This document shows positions 1 to 5,618 of a DNA stretch of 7,040 nt, in pieces. Origin of the DNA: Opitutus sp. GAS368 (GTDB lineage Bacteria; Verrucomicrobiota; Verrucomicrobiia; Opitutales; Opitutaceae). The number at the start of each line of letters is the position of its first letter. Position 1 is the first letter of the stretch. Below the pieces are notes generated by a model. The model was not told the origin of the DNA. It saw only the letters and a program-made list of their open reading frames with translations, and ran no database searches. A program made the position numbers and the translations under genes. The stretch is from contig CAMAXB010000161.1 of the NCBI GenBank assembly GCA_945862035.1, positions 1-7,040 on the forward strand. Direction: 5' to 3'.

Positions 1-323
1 ATTTTTTCGTCGGCGGGAATGTCGCCAAGGCGGCCCAGCTTGTAGCGCTCCTGGCCGCGGGCGGTGATGATCTGCACGGCTTCCTCGCGGGACACTTCCT
101 TGCGCAGGAAGGGCTGGTTCTCCTCGGCGACCTTCTTCATCTCGACCTCTAGCTTCGTGAGGTCTTCGGCCGTCAACTTGTGGTCGAGGTCGATGTCATA
201 GTAGAACCCCGTATCGGTCGGAGGACCGATGTCGAGCTTGGCGTCCGGGAAAAGACGCAGAATGGCCGTCGCAAGGATGTGCGAGGCGGAGTGACGGAGT
301 TCTTCGAGCGGAGACATGGACAT
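1..323 (-). CDS. thrS: Threonyl-tRNA synthetase, N-terminal part (runs off left edge)
   Basis: Threonyl-tRNA synthetase attaches threonine to tRNA-Thr in the cytoplasm. Only about 107 N-terminal residues are in the window. They match the N2 editing domain: HSASH at residues 11-15 corresponds to the HxxxH editing-site motif (His73/His77 in E. coli), followed by a LFPDAKLDIGPP stretch and TGFYYDIDLDHKLT, both hallmarks of this domain. The protein starts almost directly at N2, so the usual N-terminal TGS domain of about 60 residues is missing. Upstream in the same frame a stop occurs at 441-443 and the short stretch between does not resemble TGS. Two in-frame ATGs lie at 323-321 and 317-315; I chose the outer one, but neither has a Shine-Dalgarno sequence. 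The catalytic and anticodon-binding domains lie outside the window. The family call is secure; the exact start is less so. Confidence 0.93.
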   Translation of the reverse strand, partial: MSMSPLEELRHSASHILATAILRLFPDAKLDIGPPTDTGFYYDIDLDHKLTAEDLTKLEVEMKKVAEENQPFLRKEVSREEAVQIITARGQERYKLGRLGDIPADEK

Positions 324-374
324 GGTGGTGTGCGTTGGGTCCTGCCTACGATTGCAAGGACAGAGAGGAGGGGC

Positions 375-405
375 TATCGATAAATTGCAAATAAATGGCT
401 TGATT
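375..405. promoter_or_regulatory. AT-rich island between divergent thrS and small hypothetical gene
   Basis: The gap between the thrS start (323) and the small plus-strand gene (435) contains a short AT-rich stretch in otherwise GC-rich DNA. It includes TTGCAA on the plus strand at 385-390, which reads TTGCAA on the minus strand too. It is the natural place for the divergent promoters, but I could not match a convincing -35/-10 pair for either direction. A Shine-Dalgarno-like GAGGAGGGG at 365-373 has no usable start codon at the right distance on the plus strand. Confidence 0.25.
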
Positions 406-434
406 GCGTGGGGCTTGGACTTACCTTCGTACAC

Positions 435-650
435 ATGCGATCAGTCGAACGGCTTCTGGGTTCAGCGAAGCATTTTCCGATTGAGGTGACGCTTGCGAGC
501 GGAGACCGATACGTCATCGAACACCCGGACCACGCAACCGTCCATCCGAAGACCAAGGATCTCATTGTGTTTCCGGATGAGGGTGAGTTTTCGCTGGCGA
601 TCAATCCGTCGCTGATCGTATCGATCCGACCGTTACGGAAAGCCTCGTAA
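435..650 (+). CDS. Small conserved hypothetical protein (71 aa)
   Basis: This small cytoplasmic protein of unknown function has the look of a widespread uncharacterised family. Those proteins share an N-terminal helix of 10-15 residues, a PF-x-I-x-LADGR-like strand, a V-x-HPD segment, a P-K-x-x-x-IVF segment and a final I-x-x-I strand. Here these are FPIEVTLASGDRY at residues 15-27, VIEHPDH at 28-34, PKTKDLIVF at 38-46 and a final SLIVSIRP. I recognise the pattern from memory and cannot name the family. The ATG at 435 gives the usual short N-terminus; a GTG at 408 would add nine residues. No clear Shine-Dalgarno sequence precedes either. The gene is divergent from thrS and its TAA lies only 7 bp from the stop of the convergent cysS. 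A minus-strand ORF over the same DNA has no family resemblance, so the plus-strand reading is preferred. Confidence 0.65.
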   Translation: MRSVERLLGSAKHFPIEVTLASGDRYVIEHPDHATVHPKTKDLIVFPDEGEFSLAINPSLIVSIRPLRKAS

Positions 651-657
651 GCGGCGT

Positions 658-2049
658 TCATTTCTTCACGGGCTCGAGGGAATAGCCGTCCTTACGATCC
701 AGCATCGACCAGCCGGCGGTGGTGAGGTCCTTGCGGAGCGCGTCGGCGGCGGCGAAGTCCTTCGCCTGTTTCGCGGCCCAGCGTTTCTCGGCGAGGGCGG
801 TGACCTCGGCGGGCACCTCGACGGCCGCCGCGGCCGGCCGGTCGAGGCGGAAACCGAGGGCGAACATGACCTGATCGAATCCGGTGAGATCGCCCGCGAG
901 TGCCGGGCGCTGCTCGTAGGCGTTGACGATGCTGAAAAGGGCGCCGAGCGCGGCGGGCGTGTTGAGGTCCTCGCGCAGGGCGGCGAGAACGCCGTCGAAG
1001 GTGGCTGACTTGGCCGCCCCGCTGACCTGGCCGCGCTGCACGAGTGAGGCGCGGAAGGCGCGGAGGGTGGCGAGGGCCTTGTCGGCGGCGTGGAGGGAAT
1101 CGAGGAGGAAATTGAGCTGCTTGCGGGGATGGCCGGACAGCAGCGCGTAGCGGACGGACATCGGGGCGTAGCCCTTGGCGACGAGGTCGCCGAGCGTGTA
1201 GTAGTTGCCCTTGCTCTTGCTCATCGTGGTGCCGTTCACGAGGAGGTGCTCGCTGTGGTACCAGTGGTGCGCGAACAGTCGGCCATTGCAGCATTCGCTT
1301 TGGGCGATTTCGTTTTCGTGGTGGGGGAACAGCAGGTCGACGCCTCCCGTGTGGAGGTCGATGGTGTCGCCGAGGTGCTTCTTGCTCATCGCGCTGCACT
1401 CGATGTGCCAGCCCGGACGGCCTGCGGCCGCGCCGGCTGGACCCGGCCACCGCACCTCGCCGTCCTCCTCGGGCTTGTAGGCCTTCCAAAGGGCGAAGTC
1501 GCTGACGTCGTCCTTGTGGTCAGCGTCGGCCACCGTGTTCGTGACCTTGAGCTCGCGTTCCTTGATGCGGGAAAGCCCGCCGTAGCCCTCGAAGGAACCG
1601 ACCTTGAAGTACACGGAGCCGTCGGGAGCACGGTACGCGTTGCCCTTCTGCATCAGGACTTCGATCATGTTGACCTGCTCAACGATGTGGCCCGTGGCCG
1701 TGGGTTCGACGTGGGGCGGCAGGCAATTCAGGGCGGTGCAGTCGGCGTGGAAGATCTCGGTCCACTTCTTCGTGATCTCGCCGAGCGGACGGCCTTCCTT
1801 GCGCGTCTGGCCGATCGTGCGGTCATCGACATCGGTCAGATTGCGGACGTGCTTCACCTTGTCGGGCCCGAATTCGAGCTCGAGCAGCCGACGCAGCACG
1901 TCATTGACCACGAAGGTGCGGAAGTTGCCGATGTGCGCGGGCGCATAGACGGTCGGACCGCAATTGTAGAAGCGGTAGACACCGTCGGGCTGCGCAGGAG
2001 TGAGGGTGCGCAGCTCCCGCTGGAGCGAGTCGAAGAGCTTGATGGCCAT
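658..2049 (-). CDS. cysS: Cysteinyl-tRNA synthetase
   Basis: Class I aminoacyl-tRNA synthetase that activates cysteine with ATP and charges tRNA-Cys. The 463 residues match the usual length (461 in E. coli). The HIGH motif appears as HIGN at 39-42 and the KMSKS loop as TMSKS at 275-279, a mild variant in which the first lysine is threonine. The zinc site that selects cysteine is complete: Cys30 (in YNCGPTVY), Cys218 (in GWHIECSAM), His243 and Glu247 (in FPHHENE), equivalent to E. coli Cys28, Cys209, His234 and Glu238. The helical anticodon-binding region follows from about residue 310. The start at 2049 agrees with the family N-terminus. No Shine-Dalgarno sequence precedes it; the bases just upstream in the transcript are pyrimidine-rich. 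The gene is single, convergent with the small hypothetical gene and divergent from hemB. Confidence 0.98.
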   Translation of the reverse strand: MAIKLFDSLQRELRTLTPAQPDGVYRFYNCGPTVYAPAHIGNFRTFVVNDVLRRLLELEFGPDKVKHVRNLTDVDDRTIGQTRKEGRPLGEITKKWTEIFHADCTALNCLPPHVEPTATGHIVEQVNMIEVLMQKGNAYRAPDGSVYFKVGSFEGYGGLSRIKERELKVTNTVADADHKDDVSDFALWKAYKPEEDGEVRWPGPAGAAAGRPGWHIECSAMSKKHLGDTIDLHTGGVDLLFPHHENEIAQSECCNGRLFAHHWYHSEHLLVNGTTMSKSKGNYYTLGDLVAKGYAPMSVRYALLSGHPRKQLNFLLDSLHAADKALATLRAFRASLVQRGQVSGAAKSATFDGVLAALREDLNTPAALGALFSIVNAYEQRPALAGDLTGFDQVMFALGFRLDRPAAAAVEVPAEVTALAEKRWAAKQAKDFAAADALRKDLTTAGWSMLDRKDGYSLEPVKK

Positions 2050-2084
2050 GAACGTAAAAGAGGGAAGGGAGGAGCTAACAGGTT

Positions 2085-2100
2085 TTCCGCCCGAGCGGAA
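2085..2100. repeat. Perfect inverted repeat upstream of cysS
   Basis: TTCCGC-CCGA-GCGGAA forms a 6-bp stem with a 4-nt loop, 36-51 nt upstream of the cysS ATG in the cysS-hemB divergent gap. On the plus strand it is followed by CGGTGTTTTT, giving a terminator-like look, but no plus-strand gene ends there. It may be an operator or a leader hairpin of cysS. Function is not shown. Confidence 0.3.
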
Positions 2101-2104
2101 CGGT

Positions 2105-2213
2105 GTTTTTGCAGGCGCCCGTGGGCGGTGGGCCCAGACCGCGGTTGCAAGCGATCAGCAATCGCAGGCGGTCGTTCGCGTCGTCGTGGTCTGACGCGTC
2201 ACCGTGCAAAAAC
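2105..2213. repeat. Pair of 9-bp inverted repeats in the cysS-hemB gap
   Basis: GTTTTTGCA at 2105-2113 and its exact reverse complement TGCAAAAAC at 2205-2213 bracket 91 bp of the divergent control region. The spacing is too long for a simple hairpin. It could be two copies of a regulator site, one facing each gene, or chance. Confidence 0.25.
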
Positions 2214-2242
2214 TTGTGGCGACGAGGGACATGGCGTGTATT
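2214..2242 (+). promoter_or_regulatory. Possible hemB promoter
   Basis: TTGTGG at 2214-2219 and TGTATT at 2237-2242 are separated by 17 bp and match the sigma-70 consensus at 3 and 4 of 6 bases. This would start transcription very near the likely ribosome-binding site at 2243-2249, leaving a leader of only about 12 nt, so the match may be accidental. Confidence 0.2.
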
Positions 2243-2249
2243 GGTGGAG
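2243..2249 (+). promoter_or_regulatory. Ribosome-binding site that supports the hemB start
   Basis: GGTGGAG lies 11 nt before the ATG at 2261. It favours this start over the in-frame GTG at 2204 and ATG at 2231, which would add 19 and 10 residues not expected in the family. For the ATG at 2231 a GAGGG exists only 2 nt upstream, which is too close. Confidence 0.45.
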
Positions 2250-2260
2250 CAAAACCCGCC

Positions 2261-3271
2261 ATGGCCTATTCCTTCAAGCTCGATCTGCCCCAGCGTCCAC
2301 GCCGGTTGCGCCGTACGTCTGCCCTCCGGGGGCTGATGGCCGAAACAACGCTGGGCACGGCGGACCTGATCGCCCCGCTGTTCGTGATCGAGGGCCGGGC
2401 GGCACCGGAGGAGATCGCTTCGATGCCCGGGGTTTACCGGCTGGCGATCGCCGATCTGGTCAAGGAGTGCCGGGCCCTGCACAAGCTGGGCGTTCCCGCC
2501 GTCGCCCTGTTCCCCAAGCTGGACCCGAAGCTCAAGAACGAGGAGGGCACGGGTGCGCTGGATGAGGACGCCCTTGTGCTGCGGGCCGTACGCGCGGTCA
2601 AGAAGGCCATTCCGGATCTGGCGGTGATCACCGACGTGGCGCTGGATCCGTACACGAGCCACGGGCATGATGGCGTCCTGACCCCGGGGCACGACGACGT
2701 CGACAATGACCGCACGGTGGGGATTCTGGGCCGCATGGCCGTGCTGCAGGCGCGGGCGGGCGTCGATCTGGTGGCGCCGTCCGATATGATGGACGGGCGC
2801 GTGGGTGCGATCCGCAAGGCACTCGATGCGGCGGATTTCACCCAGACGGGCATCCTAGCCTACTCCTCCAAGTTCAATTCCGCCTACTACGGTCCGTTTC
2901 GCGAGGCGGTGGGCAGTGCGCAGGCGGCCGGGACGAAACTTCTGAGCAAGGCCACGTATCAGCTGGAACCGGGCAATCGCCGCGAGGCGGTCAATGAGTC
3001 GATTCTCGATGCCGCTGAGGGCGCCGACATCGTGATGATCAAGCCGGCCGGGGCCTACCTCGATATCATCCGCGAGGTCCGCAATGCGGTCTCTAAGCCC
3101 GTCGCCGCCTACCAAGTCTCGGGAGAGTATGCGCAGATCCACGCCGCAGCCCGCCTCGGCTGGCTCGACCTCGTGCGGACGCGGAACGAGTCGTTGCTCG
3201 CGATCAAGCGCGCCGGGGCCGACATGATCCTGACCTATTTCGCCAAGGACATGGCCAAGCTGCTGGGGTAG
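2261..3271 (+). CDS. hemB: Delta-aminolevulinic acid dehydratase (porphobilinogen synthase)
   Basis: HemB condenses two molecules of 5-aminolevulinate into porphobilinogen, the first common step of heme and other tetrapyrroles, in the cytoplasm. The 336-residue product has the normal TIM-barrel length. The two Schiff-base lysines are visible: Lys204 in YSSKFNSAYYGPFR and Lys261 in MIKPAGAYLD. In the metal-binding segment DVALDPYTSHGHDG (125-138) the three zinc cysteines of E. coli (Cys120, Cys122, Cys130) are Ala127, Asp129 and Asp137. That is the aspartate-rich, magnesium-type site known from Pseudomonas aeruginosa, so the enzyme should not need active-site zinc. The start is set by family length and the GGTGGAG upstream. 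The gene stands alone, divergent from cysS and convergent with the acidic-protein gene. Confidence 0.98.
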   Translation: MAYSFKLDLPQRPRRLRRTSALRGLMAETTLGTADLIAPLFVIEGRAAPEEIASMPGVYRLAIADLVKECRALHKLGVPAVALFPKLDPKLKNEEGTGALDEDALVLRAVRAVKKAIPDLAVITDVALDPYTSHGHDGVLTPGHDDVDNDRTVGILGRMAVLQARAGVDLVAPSDMMDGRVGAIRKALDAADFTQTGILAYSSKFNSAYYGPFREAVGSAQAAGTKLLSKATYQLEPGNRREAVNESILDAAEGADIVMIKPAGAYLDIIREVRNAVSKPVAAYQVSGEYAQIHAAARLGWLDLVRTRNESLLAIKRAGADMILTYFAKDMAKLLG

Positions 3272-3290
3272 GTCGGGTAATCGCAGCATA

Positions 3291-3339
3291 GGACGATGGG
3301 ACCGATGGGACTTATAGGTCCTATCCGTACCATCCGTCC
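3291..3339. repeat. Imperfect palindromic repeat after hemB
   Basis: The sequence is built from short units of about 9-10 bp (GATGGGACC, GATGGGACT) followed by inverted units (GGTCCTATC, CGTACCATC, CGTCCCATC). It folds into a long hairpin: GGAC 3308-3311 pairs with GTCC 3318-3321 around a 6-nt loop, and pairing continues outward with few mismatches to about 3291/3339. There is no following T-run on either strand. It lies between the ends of two convergent genes, where it could slow both polymerases. It resembles dispersed intergenic palindromes, but only one copy is in this window. Confidence 0.6.
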
Positions 3340-3365
3340 CATCCCGCTCTACGCCCCGGCCTCAA

Positions 3366-3402
3366 AACGCCGAGCGTGGCCCCGGGAGCGAACCCGGCCA
3401 CG
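3366..3402 (-). terminator. Likely terminator of the acidic-protein gene
   Basis: CGTGGCC at 3375-3381 pairs with GGCCACG at 3396-3402, and after a 2-nt bulge GGG 3384-3386 pairs with CCC 3393-3395 around the loop AGCGAA. Read on the minus strand, about 25 nt after the acidic gene's stop, the hairpin is followed by CTCGGCGTTTTGAGG, a short T-run somewhat further from the stem than in a classic intrinsic terminator. Confidence 0.45.
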
Positions 3403-3427
3403 GCCGAAAGCACAAACCGGAGCGGGA

Positions 3428-4231
3428 TCAGCGACGCTTCTTGGCGCTTTTCTTGGGCGCCTTGTCGTCGTCCTCATCGTCGTCGTCGTCCTTCTCCTCA
3501 TCCTCATCATCATCATCCTCATCGTCGTCGTCACCGTCTTTCTTCTCCTTGTCCTTGTCCTTGTCTTCGTCCTCGTCCCACTTGAGCGAGGCATCATTCT
3601 TGAGCGCTTCCTCGTCGGCTTCGTCGACGTCCGGAAGATCCTCGTCGTCAATGTCCTCATCGGAGGCGCTGGGGCGCCCGCCCTCTTCCTCGGCTTCCCA
3701 GCCGGCGGGCGTGAAGTCGAGGATGGCGATCAGTTCGTCAAAGGTGTGGACCGCCTTGCCCTCGATGAAGCTGGCGTTCTGATCCTCGCGGATCTCGTCC
3801 TCGACCTCGTCGACGGTGAGCTTCGACTCGAAGTTGAACAGGTCGTTGAGCATCTTCACGCGGCACCGCGTGAGGTGATCCAGCAGGTCCGCGTAGGGCC
3901 CGTTCTCCTCGTCGAGGATATCCGGGAGGGCGAAGAGCTTCTCGTCCGATTCGAAGATCGAGTCCTTGACCCGCTTCAGGCGCACCGAGCCCGCTCCCAG
4001 GTCTTTTTGGATGCGGAAGGTCAGGAAGGCCAGTTCCATGATGTCCTGGTCAAAACCGTAGTCGCGCAGCGGTTCCACCATTTCGACCAGATGGGCCACT
4101 TGGCGCGGGTCAATGATGCTGAGCCCGTCCACGTCCCAGCGGACCGAATCACTCACTTCCTGCACCCACCAGTTGTGGTCTTCGCCAAGGCGGACTGTGC
4201 ACCAATCGAGGTTTGCGGAGGATTTTGCCAT
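3428..4231 (-). CDS. Uncharacterised protein with a highly acidic tail and basic terminus
   Basis: I do not recognise this 267-residue protein. Residues 1-180 look like a folded domain with normal composition: a Trp-rich start (NLDW, NWWVQEV, VRWDVDG), then probable helices rich in Leu/Ile (about 40-75 and 105-172). No signal peptide or membrane segment is seen. From about residue 180 it becomes disordered and acidic; of residues 219-256, 31 of 38 are Asp or Glu. It ends in a basic patch, KAPKKSAKKRR. Such polyampholyte tails are known in histone chaperones and the RNA polymerase delta subunit, so binding to a nucleic-acid-binding or basic partner is a possible inference, no more. The ATG at 4231 was preferred to an upstream in-frame start at 4300, which adds 23 residues unlike the rest. 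No Shine-Dalgarno is seen. Cytoplasmic location is likely. Plus-strand ORFs here are shadows of the Asp codons. Confidence 0.8.
   Translation of the reverse strand: MAKSSANLDWCTVRLGEDHNWWVQEVSDSVRWDVDGLSIIDPRQVAHLVEMVEPLRDYGFDQDIMELAFLTFRIQKDLGAGSVRLKRVKDSIFESDEKLFALPDILDEENGPYADLLDHLTRCRVKMLNDLFNFESKLTVDEVEDEIREDQNASFIEGKAVHTFDELIAILDFTPAGWEAEEEGGRPSASDEDIDDEDLPDVDEADEEALKNDASLKWDEDEDKDKDKEKKDGDDDDEDDDDEDEEKDDDDDEDDDKAPKKSAKKRR
3464..3577. repeat. Degenerate trinucleotide repeat encoding the acidic tail
   Basis: On the plus strand this tract is runs of GTC, ATC, CTC and CTT triplets (GAC, GAT, GAG and AAG codons on the coding strand), including short perfect runs such as GTCGTCGTCGTC and ATCATCATCATC. 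It encodes residues 219-256 of the acidic protein. Mixed GAC/GAT use suggests it is kept for its protein product and not a very recent expansion, though strand slippage in steps of three would change tail length without breaking the frame. Confidence 0.75.
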
Positions 4232-4258
4232 GGTCTGTGCAGGGATCGTGTGAGCGGA

Positions 4259-4287
4259 GCAAAAAGCGCGGGCGGGAGTAGAGTCAA
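4259..4287 (-). promoter_or_regulatory. Possible promoter of the acidic-protein gene
   Basis: On the minus strand TTGACT (4287-4282) matches 5 of 6 bases of the -35 consensus. The hexamer 17 bp downstream, TTTTGC (4264-4259), is a poor -10. It would give a leader of about 20 nt. Only the -35 element is suggestive. Confidence 0.22.
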
Positions 4288-4290
4288 ACC

Positions 4291-4318
4291 GCGAAAGCAA
4301 CTTTCGGTCGACTTTCGC
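4291..4318. repeat. Small inverted repeat with duplicated arm
   Basis: GCGAAAG at 4291-4297 can pair with CTTTCG at 4301-4306 (3-nt loop) or with CTTTCGC at 4312-4318. It lies in the divergent gap upstream of the -35-like hexamer of the acidic gene. It may be a regulator site or chance. Confidence 0.25.
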
Positions 4319-4398
4319 TCATCCTCCCCCCCCGGGCCTCTTGCAGAGGTAAATTGGCGCGGAGCGTGCAAGGGGAGAGGTGAAAAACAAGCACAAAA

Positions 4399-4461
4399 GC
4401 GCCGGCCCTGTTTCGGGCGGCGCCCTTGCATTTTAGTCGGGCGGCGCCAGTGTCGCGCCGC
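4399..4461 (+). promoter_or_regulatory. GC-rich leader of pyrD with competing hairpins
   Basis: Four arms occur in order before the pyrD ATG. Arm 1 is GCGCCG(G)CCC at 4399-4408. Arm 2 is GGGCGGCGC at 4415-4423. Arm 2' repeats arm 2 at 4439-4447, inside an 11-bp direct repeat CGGGCGGCGCC (4414-4424 and 4438-4448). Arm 3 is GCGCCGC at 4455-4461, ending directly before the ATG. Arms 1 and 2 form a 9-bp stem with one bulged base and loop TGTTTC, followed by CTTGCATTTT. Arms 2' and 3 form a perfect 7-bp GC stem with a 7-nt loop. Arm 1 with arm 2' would exclude both. This is the topology of an attenuator or translation switch, inferred from base pairing only. Confidence 0.4.
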
Positions 4462-5532
4462 ATGGATTTTTTGTACGAAAAAGCGGTGCGGCCCTGGCTC
4501 TTCCGCCTCGATTCCGAGAACGCCCATGAACGGGGGGTGGAGGCGATGGCCCTGCTCGGCCGCCTGACACCGGTCTGCCGCCTGCTGGAATCATGGGCGC
4601 GACTGCCAGCCGCCCGCTTTCGTCCGGTTCAAGCCTTTGGGCTCACGTTTCCCAATGCCGTTGGTCTGGCCGCAGGCTTCGACAAGAACGCCCGCGCCTG
4701 GCCCGCCGCGGCCGCGCTGGGCTTCGGGCACGTTGAAATTGGCACCGTCACCGCGCTCGCTCAACCGGGGAATCCCCAACCCCGCATGTTCCGCTATCCG
4801 GCGGAGGAGGCCGTGATCAATCGGATGGGTTTCAATAACGAGGGGGCTGATGCGGTTGCCGCCCGCCTGGCGCGCCAGCCCGGGCGGGGGCGCCGGCGGA
4901 TCCCCCTCGGCGTGAACCTGGGTAAGTCCAAGGCGGCTTCCCTCGAGCAGGCCACGGCCGATTACCTCGCCAGTTTCGCCAAGCTGGCCGACTTCGCGGA
5001 CTACCTGGTGCTGAATGTCTCCAGCCCGAACACGCCGGGCCTGCGCACGCTGCAGGACGAGAAGCCGCTGCGCGAACTGCTGGGCGCGATCTCGGCCGCG
5101 AACCGCGAGCGCGCCGCCCTCCCGGGTGGGTTCAAGGTCCCGCTCCTGCTCAAGATCGCGCCGGATCTCACCTTCCCGCAGGTCGATGCCGCGCTGGGGG
5201 TCATCGCCGAATTCGGCCTCGATGGCATCATCGCGACCAACACCACGCTCGCGCGGCCCGGGTTCTTTGCCTCGGTCAACGAGCCGGGCGGCCTGAGCGG
5301 CGCCCCTGTGCGCAGCCGCTCGACCGCGATCATCGCCTATGTCGCGCGCGCGACGCACGGCCGCCTGCCGATCATCGGCGTCGGCGGTATCACGGATGCG
5401 GCCTCTGCCGGAGAAAAACTCGATGCCGGCGCGACGCTCGTGCAGGTCTACACCGGCATGATCTACCGCGGTCCCTTCTTCGCCCGCGCCCTCGCCGAGG
5501 GACTCAGCGACCGCCAGAGACGGACGATGTGA
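4462..5532 (+). CDS. pyrD: Dihydroorotate dehydrogenase (quinone), class 2
   Basis: Class 2 PyrD oxidises dihydroorotate to orotate with FMN and passes electrons to membrane quinone, the fourth step of UMP synthesis. The 356-residue protein (336 in E. coli) begins with the class 2 amphipathic helices (about 1-45) that dock on the membrane. It has GLAAGFDKN at 68-76, INRMGFNNEG at 119-128, GVNLGKSK at 150-157, and NVSSPNTPGLR at 185-195 with catalytic Ser188 (E. coli Ser175). KIAPDL 231-236, TNTT 259-262, GLSGAP 277-282 and the phosphate-binding GVGGI 306-310 follow, and the end VQVYTGMIYRGP is typical. The ATG at 4462 matches the family N-terminus (MDFLYEKAVRPWLF); an upstream in-frame TTG at 4426 is less likely. 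There is no Shine-Dalgarno and a GC-rich hairpin abuts the start codon. Convergent with the serine acetyltransferase gene. Confidence 0.98.
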   Translation: MDFLYEKAVRPWLFRLDSENAHERGVEAMALLGRLTPVCRLLESWARLPAARFRPVQAFGLTFPNAVGLAAGFDKNARAWPAAAALGFGHVEIGTVTALAQPGNPQPRMFRYPAEEAVINRMGFNNEGADAVAARLARQPGRGRRRIPLGVNLGKSKAASLEQATADYLASFAKLADFADYLVLNVSSPNTPGLRTLQDEKPLRELLGAISAANRERAALPGGFKVPLLLKIAPDLTFPQVDAALGVIAEFGLDGIIATNTTLARPGFFASVNEPGGLSGAPVRSRSTAIIAYVARATHGRLPIIGVGGITDAASAGEKLDAGATLVQVYTGMIYRGPFFARALAEGLSDRQRRTM

Positions 5533-5618
5533 TTTTCGATTCTCGATTTTCGATTTCGCCTCACCGGGCGGTGTCAGCGGGTTCTGAAATCGAAAATCGA
5601 AATTCAAAAATCGAAATT
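5533..5618. terminator. Large hairpin of TCGATTTTCGA repeats, likely two-way terminator
   Basis: CGATTTTCGATTTC at 5544-5557 is the exact reverse complement of GAAATCGAAAATCG at 5586-5599, and T5543-A5600 extends it to 15 bp. The 28-nt loop holds its own mini-hairpin (CACC 5562-5565 with GGTG 5570-5573). Further partial copies of the unit lie on both sides (5531-5541 and 5606-5620), giving T-rich tracts after the stem on either strand. It fills the whole gap between the convergent pyrD and serine acetyltransferase genes. The unit looks like a dispersed intergenic repeat. Confidence 0.6.

Noticed and set aside
365..390. Strong GAGGAGGGG ribosome-binding-like site on the plus strand
   Set aside because: The only start codon at suitable distance (TTG 385) gives a short peptide with no support, and the ATG at 395 is followed by a stop after one codon.
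374..661. 95-aa minus-strand ORF
   Set aside because: Antisense to the small conserved gene and in another frame from thrS; not a TGS domain and no recognisable pattern.
692..1489. 265-aa Arg- and Pro-rich minus-strand ORF
   Set aside because: Alternate-frame shadow inside cysS with composition typical of GC-rich out-of-frame reading.
1090..2565. 491-aa plus-strand ORF across cysS and the hemB start
   Set aside because: Antisense shadow of cysS, then out of frame with hemB; no family resemblance, while cysS and hemB are certain.
3441..3782. Poly-Ser ORF on the plus strand
   Set aside because: Another frame of the trinucleotide tract that encodes the acidic tail.
3296..4567. 423-aa plus-strand ORF with an apparent run of membrane-like Val/Leu/Ile residues
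   Set aside because: It is the antisense reading of the acidic protein; GAC/GAT Asp codons read backwards give Val and Ile. It also runs into pyrD in the wrong frame.
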